From Bacillus subtilis subsp. subtilis (GTDB lineage Bacteria > Pseudomonadota > Gammaproteobacteria > Xanthomonadales > Xanthomonadaceae): a stretch of DNA of 64,000 nt. Each line of letters opens with the position of its first letter. Within the stretch, counting starts at the first letter, position 1. Positions 56,031 through 64,000 of the stretch are shown here, one piece after another. A program made the translations under genes and the position numbers. The stretch spans positions 1-64,000 of the forward strand of contig JAHREJ010000021.1 in NCBI GenBank assembly GCA_021733645.1, read 5' to 3'. The notes below the pieces were generated by a model that did no database searches, was not told where the DNA came from, and saw nothing but the letters and a program-made list of their open reading frames with translations.

Positions 56031-56216
56031 GTTGGTGGGTCGGGCGCTGGGCCCCCATGCCCTTTCCGGCAAATGTCCCCCGGCGTCGGCCTGCGGCCGC
56101 CACCTCCTCCTTTATTTTGCCTCCAAGGGCATGGGGGCCCAGCGCCCGACCCACCAACGGCCATCAAGAAAGCCCGGCTCCCCACCCGTACCGCAAGCCG
56201 CTACGGGGCCCTCACG
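56031..56216 (-). repeat. Composite hairpin element, copy D (inverted)
   Basis: Arms 56031-56064 and 56125-56158 are a perfect 34-nt inverted repeat (GTTGGTGGGTCGGGCGCTGG onward) around the core GGCAAATGTCCCCCGGCGTC...CCTCCTCCTTTATTTTGCC. The arm matches that of copy B module two except at three positions, each matched by the partner base. A remnant of module one, CCGCAAGCCGCTACGGGGCC and CTCACG, follows to 56216. The order and orientation show it is the inverse of copies A-C. It lies between the converging amyloid-type operon and its putative activator gene. Confidence 0.8.
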
Positions 56217-56422
56217 CGCGCGACCGGCCTGATCGGAGACGCGAGCGGGCCTGCACACCTGGCCACATCCATTGCATCGTGCTCACCCTGCGACGACCCT
56301 TGCAACAAGCCGCGCCCCTCAGAGGGGAGAGGAACCTGCAACAAAAGGGAGCGTCTGGTCTGCTGGGTTCTGGGAACGCGGCTGACGGCTATACGGCGGC
56401 GCTTCTGGCGGGGCTGTCCTGC

Positions 56423-57760
56423 TCAGCGCAGCTCGGGCAGAGCCAGCTGGTGCTTGCGGCACAGGCGGTACACCGTGACACGGGAGACCTGCATCTGGCG
56501 GGCGCAGACGCTGATGTTGAAATCGCTCTGGCGTAGCGCACGCAGCAGGGTTTCGCGTTCGGCGACCTGGCGTGCGTCGTGCAGCAGCCGCTGCGGCATC
56601 TCCAGTTGGGCCGGCACCAGCTCCAGGTCGGCCGCATCGATCAGCTCGCCTTCGCACACGATCGCCGCGCGCTGTACCCGGTTCAGCAGTTCGCGCACGT
56701 TGCCCGGCCAGGTGAAGCGTTCCAGCGCACGCTTGGCCTCGGCATTGAAACCACGCGCGCGGGTGGCGTGGCGGTCGCGGAAGCTGGCCAGGAAATGGTG
56801 GGCCAGCAGCAGGATGTCACTGCCGCGATCACGCAGCGCCGGCATCGGCAGGCGCAGTACGTTGAGGCGATAGAACAGGTCGCGGCGGAACTGGCCGCGT
56901 TCGACGGCCTGCTCCAGGTCGATATGAGTGGCGGCCAGCACCCGCACATCCACCGCCAGCGGGCGGTTGCTGCCCACCCGCTCCAGAGTGCCTTCCTGCA
57001 GTACACGCAGCAGGTTGGTCTGGGCATCCAGCGGCAGGTCGCCGATTTCATCCAGGAACACGGTGCCGCCATTGGCCGTCTCGAACAGGCCCAGGCGTCG
57101 CGCCGCCGCCCCGGTGAAGGCGCCGCGCTCATGGCCAAACAGCTCGGACTGCACCAGCGCGGCCGGAATCGCGCCGCAGTTCACTGCCAGGAACGGGCGC
57201 GCGTGACGCGGCGACAGTGCGTGCAGGGCCTGCGCGGCCAGTTCCTTGCCGGTGCCGGTTTCACCGGTGATCAATACCGGCAGGTCGACCGGGGCGAACT
57301 TGCGGATCGCCCCACGCGCCACCTGCAGCACCGCGCTGTCGCCGATCAGCTGCTGGGGACCGTGCGTGACCGGGGTTGTCGCCTCGCCGGCCAACTGCTG
57401 CAGGCGCTGCACCACGCGCAGCAGGTCGATGGGGGCCGTCCAGGTCTCCGCGCACGCGGCCAGCAGGCGCTGTAGTGCCGGTGTCAGCGCAGCGGCCTGC
57501 GCGGGCAGGATCGCCAGCAGGCTCATGTGCTGGTGCTCGTCGAGCAGGGCCTCCAGCCGGGCCAGGTTGGCCGGCACGGCCCTTCGCAGGTCCAGCAGGC
57601 CCACCACCTGGTCGCTGCCGCGCATGCCGATGGCGATGCAGTCGTCGGTGGCCACGCCACGGACCTGCCAGCCAGCCGCACCCAGGGCGGCGCGTTCAGC
57701 CGCCTGTGGTTGCCCAAACCAGATCACACACCGAGCCGGAAAAACAGGGACTGCCGCCAT
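56423..57760 (-). CDS. Sigma-54-dependent transcriptional activator
   Basis: A 445-residue enhancer-binding protein. The N-terminal 125 residues form an atypical receiver-like domain without a clear phosphorylatable aspartate pocket, similar in layout to VpsR/FleQ-type regulators. The AAA+ domain (about 135-370) has Walker A GETGTGKE (166-173), the sigma-54 contact loop GAFTGA (213-218) and Walker [13 protein letters not shown] Fis-type helix-turn-helix ends the protein ([21 protein letters not shown]). It converges on the amyloid-type operon, whose promoter is of the sigma-54 class, so it is the likely regulator. Whether it binds c-di-GMP, as VpsR and FleQ do, is not shown by the sequence. 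A palindrome GGACGTG...CACGTCC lies upstream (57817-57836). Confidence 0.9.
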   Translation of the reverse strand: MAAVPVFPARCVIWFGQPQAAERAALGAAGWQVRGVATDDCIAIGMRGSDQVVGLLDLRRAVPANLARLEALLDEHQHMSLLAILPAQAAALTPALQRLLAACAETWTAPIDLLRVVQRLQQLAGEATTPVTHGPQQLIGDSAVLQVARGAIRKFAPVDLPVLITGETGTGKELAAQALHALSPRHARPFLAVNCGAIPAALVQSELFGHERGAFTGAAARRLGLFETANGGTVFLDEIGDLPLDAQTNLLRVLQEGTLERVGSNRPLAVDVRVLAATHIDLEQAVERGQFRRDLFYRLNVLRLPMPALRDRGSDILLLAHHFLASFRDRHATRARGFNAEAKRALERFTWPGNVRELLNRVQRAAIVCEGELIDAADLELVPAQLEMPQRLLHDARQVAERETLLRALRQSDFNISVCARQMQVSRVTVYRLCRKHQLALPELR

Positions 57761-57956
57761 GCGTCACCTTGTGGACGAATAACCCGGGCGGTGTCTGCTG
57801 CTGGTCTGGTGGTCCAGGACGTGCCGCCCCACGTCCGGGTCCGTGGCCCGCCCCGCGAGGGGCAGACACTGGGTGTTACCGACAATTGTTCAAACAACAT
57901 GAGGAACAACGCGGGTTGGGGGCGGCAGCGGCCATGCGGGCCGGTGCGATGGAAAC

Positions 57957-57981
57957 AAAAAAGCCGCTGCAGGGCAGCGGC
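57957..57981 (-). terminator. Terminator of the first NlpC/P60 gene
   Basis: GCCGCTGC (57963-57970) pairs with GCAGCGGC (57974-57981). On the minus strand it is followed by TTTTTTGTTTCC. It lies 28 bp past the stop at 58009. Confidence 0.85.
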
Positions 57982-58008
57982 TGGGTAGCGGTGCGTGGCC
58001 CGGGCCGG

Positions 58009-58785
58009 TCAGAGGTCGACGCGGCGGGCCTGCATGAACTTGGCGCTCCAGTAGCCGGTCATCAGGCTGTCCACGCGGACATCCTTGCCGGTGCTGGGAG
58101 CATGCAGGAAACGGCCTTCGCCCACATAGATGCCAACGTGGTCAACGCGGCCCTTGCGGCCGAAGAACACCAGGTCACCGGCGGCCAGCGCGTTGCGGTC
58201 GTTGATCAGCTGGGCTTCGCCGTCATGGGCCATTTCGCGCGAGACGCGCGGCAGCTCGATGCCCAGGGCGGTGCGGAACACGTAGCCAACCAGCCCGCTG
58301 CAGTCAAAACCGCTGTCCGGGGAGGTGCCGCCCCAGCGATACGGGGTGCCCAGCAGGGTCATCGCGCGGCGCAGCAGGGACTGCACCTTGCCGTTGTCGG
58401 CCGCGCCGCCGACCACGGCACCGTTGCCGCCACTGCTGGCGTCGTAATTGGCGAGCAGGCGGCTCAGATCGCCGGCGAACATCGCCGAGCGGTCCATCAG
58501 GGGAATGGTGTCGTTGGCCGCCAGGTGCGGAAGCAGGGCGGCGAGGGTGGCACTGGCAGCGGCGTCGGCCTTGCTGCGGGCAGGGGCATCAGCCTTGGGC
58601 TTTGCCACTGCGGAGGATTCTGGGGTGCTGGCGCCAGCCGAAGCGGCATCTACAGCGGTGGCCGGTGCGGTCTGCGCCCAGGCCGGAAGGCTGGCCAGGC
58701 AGAGCGCGAGGGCAAGAAAAACGGGTCGGGTGCTGCGCCGGGAGGCGGCGGTCTGGACGTGGCTTGTCAGGTCGGCTGTCGTCAC
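58009..58785 (-). CDS. NlpC/P60 family cell-wall hydrolase
   Basis: A 258-residue exported protein. The signal peptide (PVFLALALCLASLPAWAQ) is followed by an Ala/Lys-rich linker and a C-terminal NlpC/P60 domain (about 135-258). The catalytic Cys is in DSGFDCSGLVGYVF, the His in RVDHVGIYVGEG, and a second polar residue follows in HAPSTGKDV. Family members cut within murein peptide stems. The start is uncertain: GTG at 58785 gives a plausible signal peptide, while ATG at 58848 would add 21 residues. A paralogous gene lies just upstream on the same strand. Confidence 0.88.
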   Translation of the reverse strand: MTTADLTSHVQTAASRRSTRPVFLALALCLASLPAWAQTAPATAVDAASAGASTPESSAVAKPKADAPARSKADAAASATLAALLPHLAANDTIPLMDRSAMFAGDLSRLLANYDASSGGNGAVVGGAADNGKVQSLLRRAMTLLGTPYRWGGTSPDSGFDCSGLVGYVFRTALGIELPRVSREMAHDGEAQLINDRNALAAGDLVFFGRKGRVDHVGIYVGEGRFLHAPSTGKDVRVDSLMTGYWSAKFMQARRVDL

Positions 58786-58916
58786 GCGGCGGTCACTGAA
58801 TAAAAACGATGGGTGATGATGCCGTGTAAGCGCAGGGATTAGGTACAAATTCCGTTAAAGTTTCGTTTACAAAGGCGTGACGCACATCACAAATTTGGCC
58901 CTTACCCCTGTTCAGA

Positions 58917-59438
58917 TTAGTGCAGGACACGTTTGGCGCCGGTGTAATGGTCCTTCCAGTACGCCCCGCCCAGCGAATCCAGGCGCACCGTGCCGCCGGT
59001 GCTGGGGGCGTGCACGAATCGGCCTTCACCCACATAGATGCCCACGTGGGACACAGTGCCGCGGCTGCCGAAGAACACCAGGTCACCCGGTGCCAGTCGC
59101 GTCGGCTCGATCTTCGGGCCCTGCACCGCGGCCAGGTCGCGCGAGGTGCGCGGCAGCTTGAGATCGAGCATTTCGCGGTACACGTAGGCCACCAGGCCGC
59201 TGCAGTCAAAACCCGATTCGGGGGTATTGCCGCCGTAACGGTAGGGGGTGCCGACCAGGCCGATGGCGCGCATCAGGACCGCGTTGGCGGCCTGCGGGTC
59301 GTTCGGGGTCACGGTCGGCCAGACCCGGGTGGCGGCGGGCGGGGCGGTGGGGCGGGTGGCCTTGCCGCCGCCGCAGGCACTCAGCAGGGCCATGAGGGCA
59401 AGCAGCGCCAGCGGGGCCACGCGCGGAACTGGCGTCAT
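58917..59438 (-). CDS. NlpC/P60 family lipoprotein (MepS/Spr-like)
   Basis: A 173-residue lipoprotein. The lipobox is LLSAC with Cys22, followed by a short Thr/Pro-rich linker and the NlpC/P60 domain (about 50-173): catalytic Cys in ESGFDCSGLVAYVY and His in TVSHVGIYVGEG. The size and lipid anchor match E. coli MepS (Spr), a D,D-endopeptidase needed for murein growth. The domain is strongly similar to the downstream gene product, so the two arose by duplication. 131 bp separate the stop from the likely start of the downstream paralogue. Confidence 0.9.
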   Translation of the reverse strand: MTPVPRVAPLALLALMALLSACGGGKATRPTAPPAATRVWPTVTPNDPQAANAVLMRAIGLVGTPYRYGGNTPESGFDCSGLVAYVYREMLDLKLPRTSRDLAAVQGPKIEPTRLAPGDLVFFGSRGTVSHVGIYVGEGRFVHAPSTGGTVRLDSLGGAYWKDHYTGAKRVLH

Positions 59439-59554
59439 GTGCAGGATCTCCGGATAATGCGCGGCCTCAGAAGGCCGTCATGATGGCGGCGTATTTGGCG
59501 GGCGACAACCCGCCCCACCCGTCTGCCACCGGCAGCGACCAGCCAGAGTTGCGC

Positions 59555-60034
59555 ATGAAGATCGAAAAAGACCGCGTCGTCCGTTTCCACTACACCGTTG
59601 CCGAGCAGGGCCAGGAGCCGATCGAAAGCTCCAGGGACCGTGATCCGCTGGCGATCCTGATCGGCCACGGCAACATCATCCCGGGCCTGGAAAACGCCAT
59701 GATGGACAAGGAAGCCGGCGCCAGCTTCGACGTGGACGTCAAGGCGACCGATGCCTACGGTGAACGCCGCGAGGGCCTGACCCAGCGCGTGCCCAAGAAG
59801 CATTTCGGCACCACCAAGCTGATTCCCGGCCAGCAGGTCGTGCTGCAGACCAACTTCGGCCCGCGTGCGGTCACCGTGCAGAAGGTCGGCATGAGCGTGG
59901 TCGACGTTGACCTGAACCACCCGATGGCCGGCAAGGACCTGCACTTCTCGGTCGAGATCGTCGATGTGCGTGAAGCGGCCGCCGAAGAGCTCGAGCACGG
60001 CCACGTGCATGGCGACGGCGGTCACCAGCACTGA
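59555..60034 (+). CDS. slyD: FKBP-type peptidyl-prolyl isomerase SlyD
   Basis: A 159-residue SlyD protein: FKBP fold (about 1-70 and 120-145) with an inserted IF chaperone domain (about 70-120, DAYGERREGLTQRVPKKHFG...). LIGHGNIIPGLENAMMDKEAG is diagnostic. The C-terminal tail is His-rich (EHGHVHGDGGHQH) and may bind nickel, though it is shorter than in E. coli. SlyD assists folding and nickel delivery to hydrogenase and other enzymes. The ATG at 59555 fits the family. A terminator follows. Confidence 0.95.
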   Translation: MKIEKDRVVRFHYTVAEQGQEPIESSRDRDPLAILIGHGNIIPGLENAMMDKEAGASFDVDVKATDAYGERREGLTQRVPKKHFGTTKLIPGQQVVLQTNFGPRAVTVQKVGMSVVDVDLNHPMAGKDLHFSVEIVDVREAAAEELEHGHVHGDGGHQH

Positions 60035-60057
60035 GTGCTGGCCAACCGGCCTGATCC

Positions 60058-60081
60058 AACGGCCCGCTTCGGCGGGCCGTT
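60058..60081 (+). terminator. Hairpin terminator of slyD
   Basis: AACGGCCCGC (60058-60067) pairs with GCGGGCCGTT (60072-60081) around TTCG, followed by GCGTTTGC. The T tract is weak. Confidence 0.7.
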
Positions 60082-60102
60082 GCGTTTGCGCGCCACGGCA
60101 TA

Positions 60103-61362
60103 ATGACTGCCCTGCTGGACGGACCGCCTGTGAACGCTGCTTCCCCTTCGCTACAGCCGGTGACCACCGGCGACCGCATCGCGGTGCTGGACATCCTGCG
60201 CGGGTTTGCGCTGCTGGGCATCCTGTTGATGAACATGGAGGCGTTCAGCGGTCCGCTGGACCTGGCGTTCACCAACATCGACCCGCACTGGCAAGGGCTG
60301 GATTACGGGGCCGACGCGGCCATCTATGTGCTGGTGCAGGGCAAGTTCTTCACCCTGTTCTCGCTGCTGTTCGGCGCTGGCTTTGCGATCATGGCCCAGC
60401 GTGCGGAGGCGGCGCGGCGCGCCTTTACCCCGTTCTACCTGCGGCGCAGCGCGGCCTTGCTGCTGATCGGCCTGTGCCACGCGCTGCTGGTGTGGTCCGG
60501 CGACATCCTGGTGGTGTACGCGCTGGTGTCGCTGCCATTGCTGGCCTGCCGCGAGGCCCCCACGCGCTGGTTGCCGGCGATGGGCGTGCTGACCTACCTG
60601 TGTGCGGCGGTGCTGATGTTGCTGCTGGGGCTGTTGATGGGGCTGTCGGCCCAGCATGATCCGGCCGGCGAGCAGGCGCGCGATGCGCTGGCCAAGGCTG
60701 CACAGACCATCGACATGCAGCGCCAGGCCTACGGGCATGGCAGCTACCTGCAGGCGGTGGTGCAACGCCTGCGCGATTTCATCACCCAGCTCGGCGCGAT
60801 CATCGTGGTGGGCCCGGAAGTGCTGGGGATGTTCCTGATCGGCAGCTGGTTCGCACGCAGTGGTGCGCTGGCTGCGCCGGCAAACCATGCGCGGCTGTAC
60901 TGGCGGCTGCGCTGGGTGGCCTTGCCGACCGGGTTGGCGATGATGCTGGCCAGCGCGATCTGGCAACCCTACCTGGCCCCGGGGACGTTTACCGCGGCCA
61001 GCGGCGCCGCGTTCGCGCTGGGGTCGGTGGCCTCGCTGCTGATGTGCCTGGGCTACCTGGCCTGGATCGTGCACGCCCGTTCGCGCCTGCAGTGGCTGGC
61101 GCCGGTGGGACGGATGGCCCTGACCCAGTACATCGCACAGTCGCTGGTGTGTACCTGGGTGTTCTACGGCTACGGGCTGGGCGCGTTCGAACAGCTGCCA
61201 CGCGCGGCCCAGGTGCCATTCGCGATCGGCCTGTTCGCGCTGCAGGTGGTGGTCAGCCATGCCTGGCTGCGCCATTTCCGCTTCGGCCCGCTGGAGTGGT
61301 TGTGGCGGGCAATGACCTACCTGCAGTGGCCGCCGCTGCGGCGCGCGGCGGGTGAGCGCTGA
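60103..61362 (+). CDS. DUF418 family membrane protein (YeiB-like)
   Basis: A 419-residue integral membrane protein with about nine to ten helices. It opens with DRIAVLDILRGFALLGILLMNMEAF, the family's N-terminal signature, and has a DUF418 C-terminal domain (about 255-410) with GRMALTQYIAQSLVC. YeiB-type proteins resemble acyltransferase-3 membrane proteins, but no reaction has been established. An ATG at 60103 is used; a GTG at 60130 is also possible. Confidence 0.88.
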   Translation: MTALLDGPPVNAASPSLQPVTTGDRIAVLDILRGFALLGILLMNMEAFSGPLDLAFTNIDPHWQGLDYGADAAIYVLVQGKFFTLFSLLFGAGFAIMAQRAEAARRAFTPFYLRRSAALLLIGLCHALLVWSGDILVVYALVSLPLLACREAPTRWLPAMGVLTYLCAAVLMLLLGLLMGLSAQHDPAGEQARDALAKAAQTIDMQRQAYGHGSYLQAVVQRLRDFITQLGAIIVVGPEVLGMFLIGSWFARSGALAAPANHARLYWRLRWVALPTGLAMMLASAIWQPYLAPGTFTAASGAAFALGSVASLLMCLGYLAWIVHARSRLQWLAPVGRMALTQYIAQSLVCTWVFYGYGLGAFEQLPRAAQVPFAIGLFALQVVVSHAWLRHFRFGPLEWLWRAMTYLQWPPLRRAAGER

Positions 61363-61476
61363 ACGGGCATCCTCACGCCTGGATCGCCGCCGGGCATGGC
61401 ATGCTCGTGGCCGGCATGCGGTGCGGGCGGATATCGCCTCGGCGCAGGCTGCACCTTACCGAGTTGAGCGATTTCA

Positions 61477-62832
61477 ATGAGCAAGCACTACGACTATGAC
61501 CTGATCGTGCTGGGCGGCGGCTCCGGTGGCCTGGCCGCGGCGTTCCGCGCCGCGCAACATGGGCAGCGCGTGGCGATGCTGGAACCGGGCGAGCTGGGCG
61601 GCACCTGCGTCAATGTCGGCTGCGTGCCGAAAAAGGCGATGTGGCTGGCCGCCGACCTGTCGGCAAAGATCGGCATGGCCGCGGCGATGGGCTTTGACGT
61701 GCCCGTGCGGCCGGCGCTGGACTGGAAGGAACTGGTGGTGCACCGCCAGGCCTACATCGCCAACATCCACGCCAGCTACCTCAAGCGGCTCAACGACAAC
61801 AACGTGGTGCGGGTGCCGCGCAAGGGCCGCCTGGTCGATGCGCACACGGTGGAGTGCAGCGACGGCGTGCGCATCAGTGCCACGCATGTGCTGATCGCCA
61901 CCGGCGCGCACCCGCAGCGGCCGGACATTCCCGGTGCGGAGCTGGGCGCGGTGTCCGATGATTTCTTCAACCTGTGCAGCGCGCCCGAACGCGTGGCCAT
62001 CGTGGGCGGCGGCTACATCGCCGTAGAGCTGGCCGGGCTGCTGCAGGCGCTGGGCAGCAAGGTCACGCTGCTGGTGCGCGGCTCCCGGCTGCTGGAGCGC
62101 TTCGACGCGGAACTGACCGCGCAACTGGCCGAGAACCTGCGCCACCAGGGCGTGCAGGTGCACTTCAATTATCGCCTGCGCGAACTGCGCCGTGACGGGG
62201 ATGCGGTGGTGGCCCACGGCCACGACGGCCCGCAGGAGGCCGTGTTCGACCAGCTGTTCTTCGCCACCGGCCGGCGTGGCAACAGTGCCGGACTGGGGCT
62301 GGAAGCGCTGGGCATCGTGGTGGGCGACAAAGGCGAGGTGGAGGTCGATGACGGGCAGACCACCGCCGTGCCGAGCGTGCACGCGGTGGGCGACATCGCC
62401 GGCAAGGTCGGGCTGACCCCGGTGGCCATCGCTGCCGCACGCAAACTGATGGATCGCCTGTTCGGCGGCGATGCGCAGGCCCGGATGGACTATGAGAACG
62501 TGGCCAGCGTGGTGTTCTCGCACCCGGCGCTGGGCGCGGTGGGCCTGAGCGAGGAAGAGGCGCGCGAGCGGCACGCCGATGTGCGCGTGTACCGCAGCAA
62601 CTTCCGGCCGATGCTGCAGGCCCTGTCCGACGGCACCCAGCGCAGCCTCTTCAAGCTGGTGTGCGTGGGCGAGGATGAGCGCGTGGTGGGCGTGCACCTG
62701 CTCGGCGAGGCAGCCGACGAGATCCTGCAGGGGTTTGCGCTGGCGGTGAAAATGGGCGTCACCAAGGCCCAGTTCGACGACACCGTGGCCATCCATCCCA
62801 CGTCAGCCGAGGAGGTCGTGTTGATGCGGTAA
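61477..62832 (+). CDS. gor: Glutathione-disulfide reductase-like flavoprotein
   Basis: A 451-residue FAD/NAD(P)-dependent disulfide oxidoreductase. FAD-binding GGGSGGLAAA at about 13-22, redox-active GGTCVNVGCVPKKAMW (about 41-56, cysteines CVNVGC), a second Rossmann motif GGGYIAVELAGLL, and the C-terminal HPTSAEEVV with the catalytic His-Glu pair. Glutathione reductase keeps the thiol pool reduced with NADPH. The residues after the second Rossmann motif (RGSRLLERFD) agree with NADPH use. The gene is 114 bp after DUF418. Confidence 0.9.
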   Translation: MSKHYDYDLIVLGGGSGGLAAAFRAAQHGQRVAMLEPGELGGTCVNVGCVPKKAMWLAADLSAKIGMAAAMGFDVPVRPALDWKELVVHRQAYIANIHASYLKRLNDNNVVRVPRKGRLVDAHTVECSDGVRISATHVLIATGAHPQRPDIPGAELGAVSDDFFNLCSAPERVAIVGGGYIAVELAGLLQALGSKVTLLVRGSRLLERFDAELTAQLAENLRHQGVQVHFNYRLRELRRDGDAVVAHGHDGPQEAVFDQLFFATGRRGNSAGLGLEALGIVVGDKGEVEVDDGQTTAVPSVHAVGDIAGKVGLTPVAIAAARKLMDRLFGGDAQARMDYENVASVVFSHPALGAVGLSEEEARERHADVRVYRSNFRPMLQALSDGTQRSLFKLVCVGEDERVVGVHLLGEAADEILQGFALAVKMGVTKAQFDDTVAIHPTSAEEVVLMR

Positions 62833-63016
62833 CGCCACGCCACGCGTGGCAACCGGTAAACCGTGGCCCGCCTGGCCACACGACCAGACACACCCTCCAT
62901 CCGGCACGCTGCACGTCGTGCACCGTGCCGCCGGGCATGGCCAGGCAATACCGGCATGCGACAATTCCGGCTTCTTCGTTGATCCGGCCGCCCCTACGCG
63001 GCCCTCCGCCGTCCTG

Positions 63017-63934
63017 ATGTCCACGCCCTCCACGCTGCCCACCTCATCGCCCCGTATCGCTGCAGGCGGCATCGCCCTCGCTGCAGTCGGGGCCATTGCC
63101 GCGTCGGGCAAGGCGGTGATCGTAAAGCTGGCCTACCGGCACGGCGTGGATGCCACCACGCTGCTGGCGTTGCGCATGTTGATGGCCTTCCCGTTGTTCG
63201 CCCTGCTGGCGGTATGGTCGGCGCGGGGTGCCACGCCGTTGTCGTGGGGCGACCGCGGGCGCGTGCTGTGGCTGGGGTTCACCGGCTACTACCTGTCCAG
63301 CCTGCTGGATTTCCAGGGCCTGCAGTACATCAGCGTCACCCTGGAACGTCTGATCCTGTATTTGAATCCCACCCTGGTGCTGCTGATCAGCCTGGTGCTG
63401 CTGAAGAAGCGGCCCGGCCGCTGGCAGCTGGTTGCCCTGGGCCTGAGTTACCTTGGCGTGCTGCTGGCCTTCGGCCACGACCTGCAGCTGGAAGGCGGGC
63501 GCATCGTGCTGGGCAGTGCGCTGGTGCTGGGCAGTGCCGTGAGCTACGCGCTGTACCTGTTCGGCAGTGGCCAGGTGGTGGCGCGGATCGGTGCGATCCG
63601 CCTGACCGCCTACGCCAGCTGCGTGGCGTGCGTGTTGTGCGTGCTGCACTTCGCGGTGCTGCACCCGTTGGCCGCGCTGGGCCAGGTGCCCACGCCGGTG
63701 TACGCGCTGTCGCTGCTCAACGCCACGCTGTGCACGGTATTGCCGGTGCTGGCGATCATGCTGGCCGTGAAGCGGATCGGCTCGTCGCTGGCCGCGCAGG
63801 TGGGTATGCTCGGGCCGGTATCCACCATCGTGATGAGTCTATGGCTGCTCGACGAACCCATGGGGCCCTGGCAGATCCTGGGCACCGCCCTGGTGCTGAT
63901 CGGGGTGCTGCTGGTCAGCCGCGCGCGCGCATGA
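63017..63934 (+). CDS. EamA family (DMT superfamily) transporter
   Basis: A 305-residue membrane protein with ten predicted helices in two EamA repeats (about 18-140 and 160-303). The first repeat has ASGKAVIVKLAYRHGVDATTLLALRMLMAFPLF and the motif TLERLILYLNPTLVLLISLVLLKKRP; the second ends with LLDEPMGPWQILGTALVLIGVLLVS. It belongs to the drug/metabolite transporter superfamily and probably exports a small metabolite; the substrate is unknown. The ATG at 63017 fits the topology. Its stop overlaps the next start by 4 bp. Confidence 0.88.
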   Translation: MSTPSTLPTSSPRIAAGGIALAAVGAIAASGKAVIVKLAYRHGVDATTLLALRMLMAFPLFALLAVWSARGATPLSWGDRGRVLWLGFTGYYLSSLLDFQGLQYISVTLERLILYLNPTLVLLISLVLLKKRPGRWQLVALGLSYLGVLLAFGHDLQLEGGRIVLGSALVLGSAVSYALYLFGSGQVVARIGAIRLTAYASCVACVLCVLHFAVLHPLAALGQVPTPVYALSLLNATLCTVLPVLAIMLAVKRIGSSLAAQVGMLGPVSTIVMSLWLLDEPMGPWQILGTALVLIGVLLVSRARA

Positions 63935-64000
63935 AACCGGCCGCTGCGGCATCGGCCGACGCTACCGCCGCGCAGGCGCGCGAACGTATCCTGGCGGTGA
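63931..64000 (+). CDS. 5' end of an unidentified gene
   Basis: The first 23 codons, MKPAAAASADATAAQARERI and LAV, run to the window end. The start overlaps the EamA gene stop (ATGA). The A-R-E-R-I-L-A-V helix would suit several families, among them an alkyltransferase-like (MGMT) protein or a TetR-type regulator. Too little is visible to decide. Confidence 0.6.
   Translation, partial: MKPAAAASADATAAQARERILAV

Overview
The window looks like a chromosomal segment of a high-GC gammaproteobacterium of the Xanthomonadaceae (Lysobacteraceae), most likely Stenotrophomonas or a close relative. The grounds are the very high GC content, the gene order (leuS-lptE-holA-nadD-rsfS-rlmH; maf-rng-yhdP-tldD-darP/pmbA) and short palindromes that open with GTAG and resemble the SMAG repeats known from S. 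maltophilia. No rRNA, insertion-sequence transposase, prophage or CRISPR array was seen. One tRNA (Asn, GTT) is present.

Layout. 0.2-4.4 kb: mprF, a RidA-like protein, an orphan RnfB-like ferredoxin and a HAD phosphatase. 4.5-6.5 kb: metG. 6.5-7.3 kb: a gene-free stretch with two inverted copies of a foldable element. 7.3-15.5 kb: mostly minus-strand accessory enzymes and membrane proteins (DUF2147, VOC, serine hydrolase, DUF885, YhhQ, DUF502, DUF4442) and two unrecognised genes. 15.6-18.9 kb: an overlapping pair of a LysM-FecR periplasmic protein and a CHASE2-GGDEF diguanylate cyclase. 19-20.9 kb: a CnoX-like thioredoxin, DUF998 and a small exported protein. 21.3-27.4 kb: the leuS to rlmH block, then tRNA-Asn. 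28-32.7 kb: a TonB-dependent receptor, a TonB and a SIMPL protein. 32.8-42.9 kb: maf, rng, yhdP, tldD, darP, pmbA and a DUF4870 protein. 43.4-48.2 kb: ispA, xseB, tilS, a small exported protein and a lipoprotein alkaline phosphatase. 48.3-49.6 kb: a dicarboxylate/amino-acid:cation symporter.

The most notable region is 50.3-57.8 kb. Six tightly spaced plus-strand genes have the order and content of a fapABCDEF functional-amyloid operon: a small exported protein, a short and a long fibrillin-like protein sharing a Gly/Asn repeat, a C39 papain-like peptidase, a FapE-like protein, and an outer-membrane barrel with an N-terminal coiled coil. The fibrillin-like proteins lack cysteine in their mature parts and the longer one carries an Asn/Thr-rich segment, so this appears to be a divergent branch. 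A sigma-54 promoter (GG-N10-GC) lies just before the first gene, with repeated palindromic motifs further upstream, and a sigma-54 activator lies beyond the last gene on the other strand. A coherent model is activator-controlled expression and export of an extracellular amyloid, possibly linked to c-di-GMP; this is inference.

A second striking feature is a family of four composite hairpin elements (27.7, 43.0, 49.8 and 56.0 kb) with long, nearly perfect but sequence-variable arms around a conserved loop of about 60 nt. Two copies, in opposite orientation, bracket the amyloid operon. The window ends with two NlpC/P60 hydrolases, slyD, DUF418, a glutathione-reductase-like gene, an EamA transporter and the first codons of another gene.
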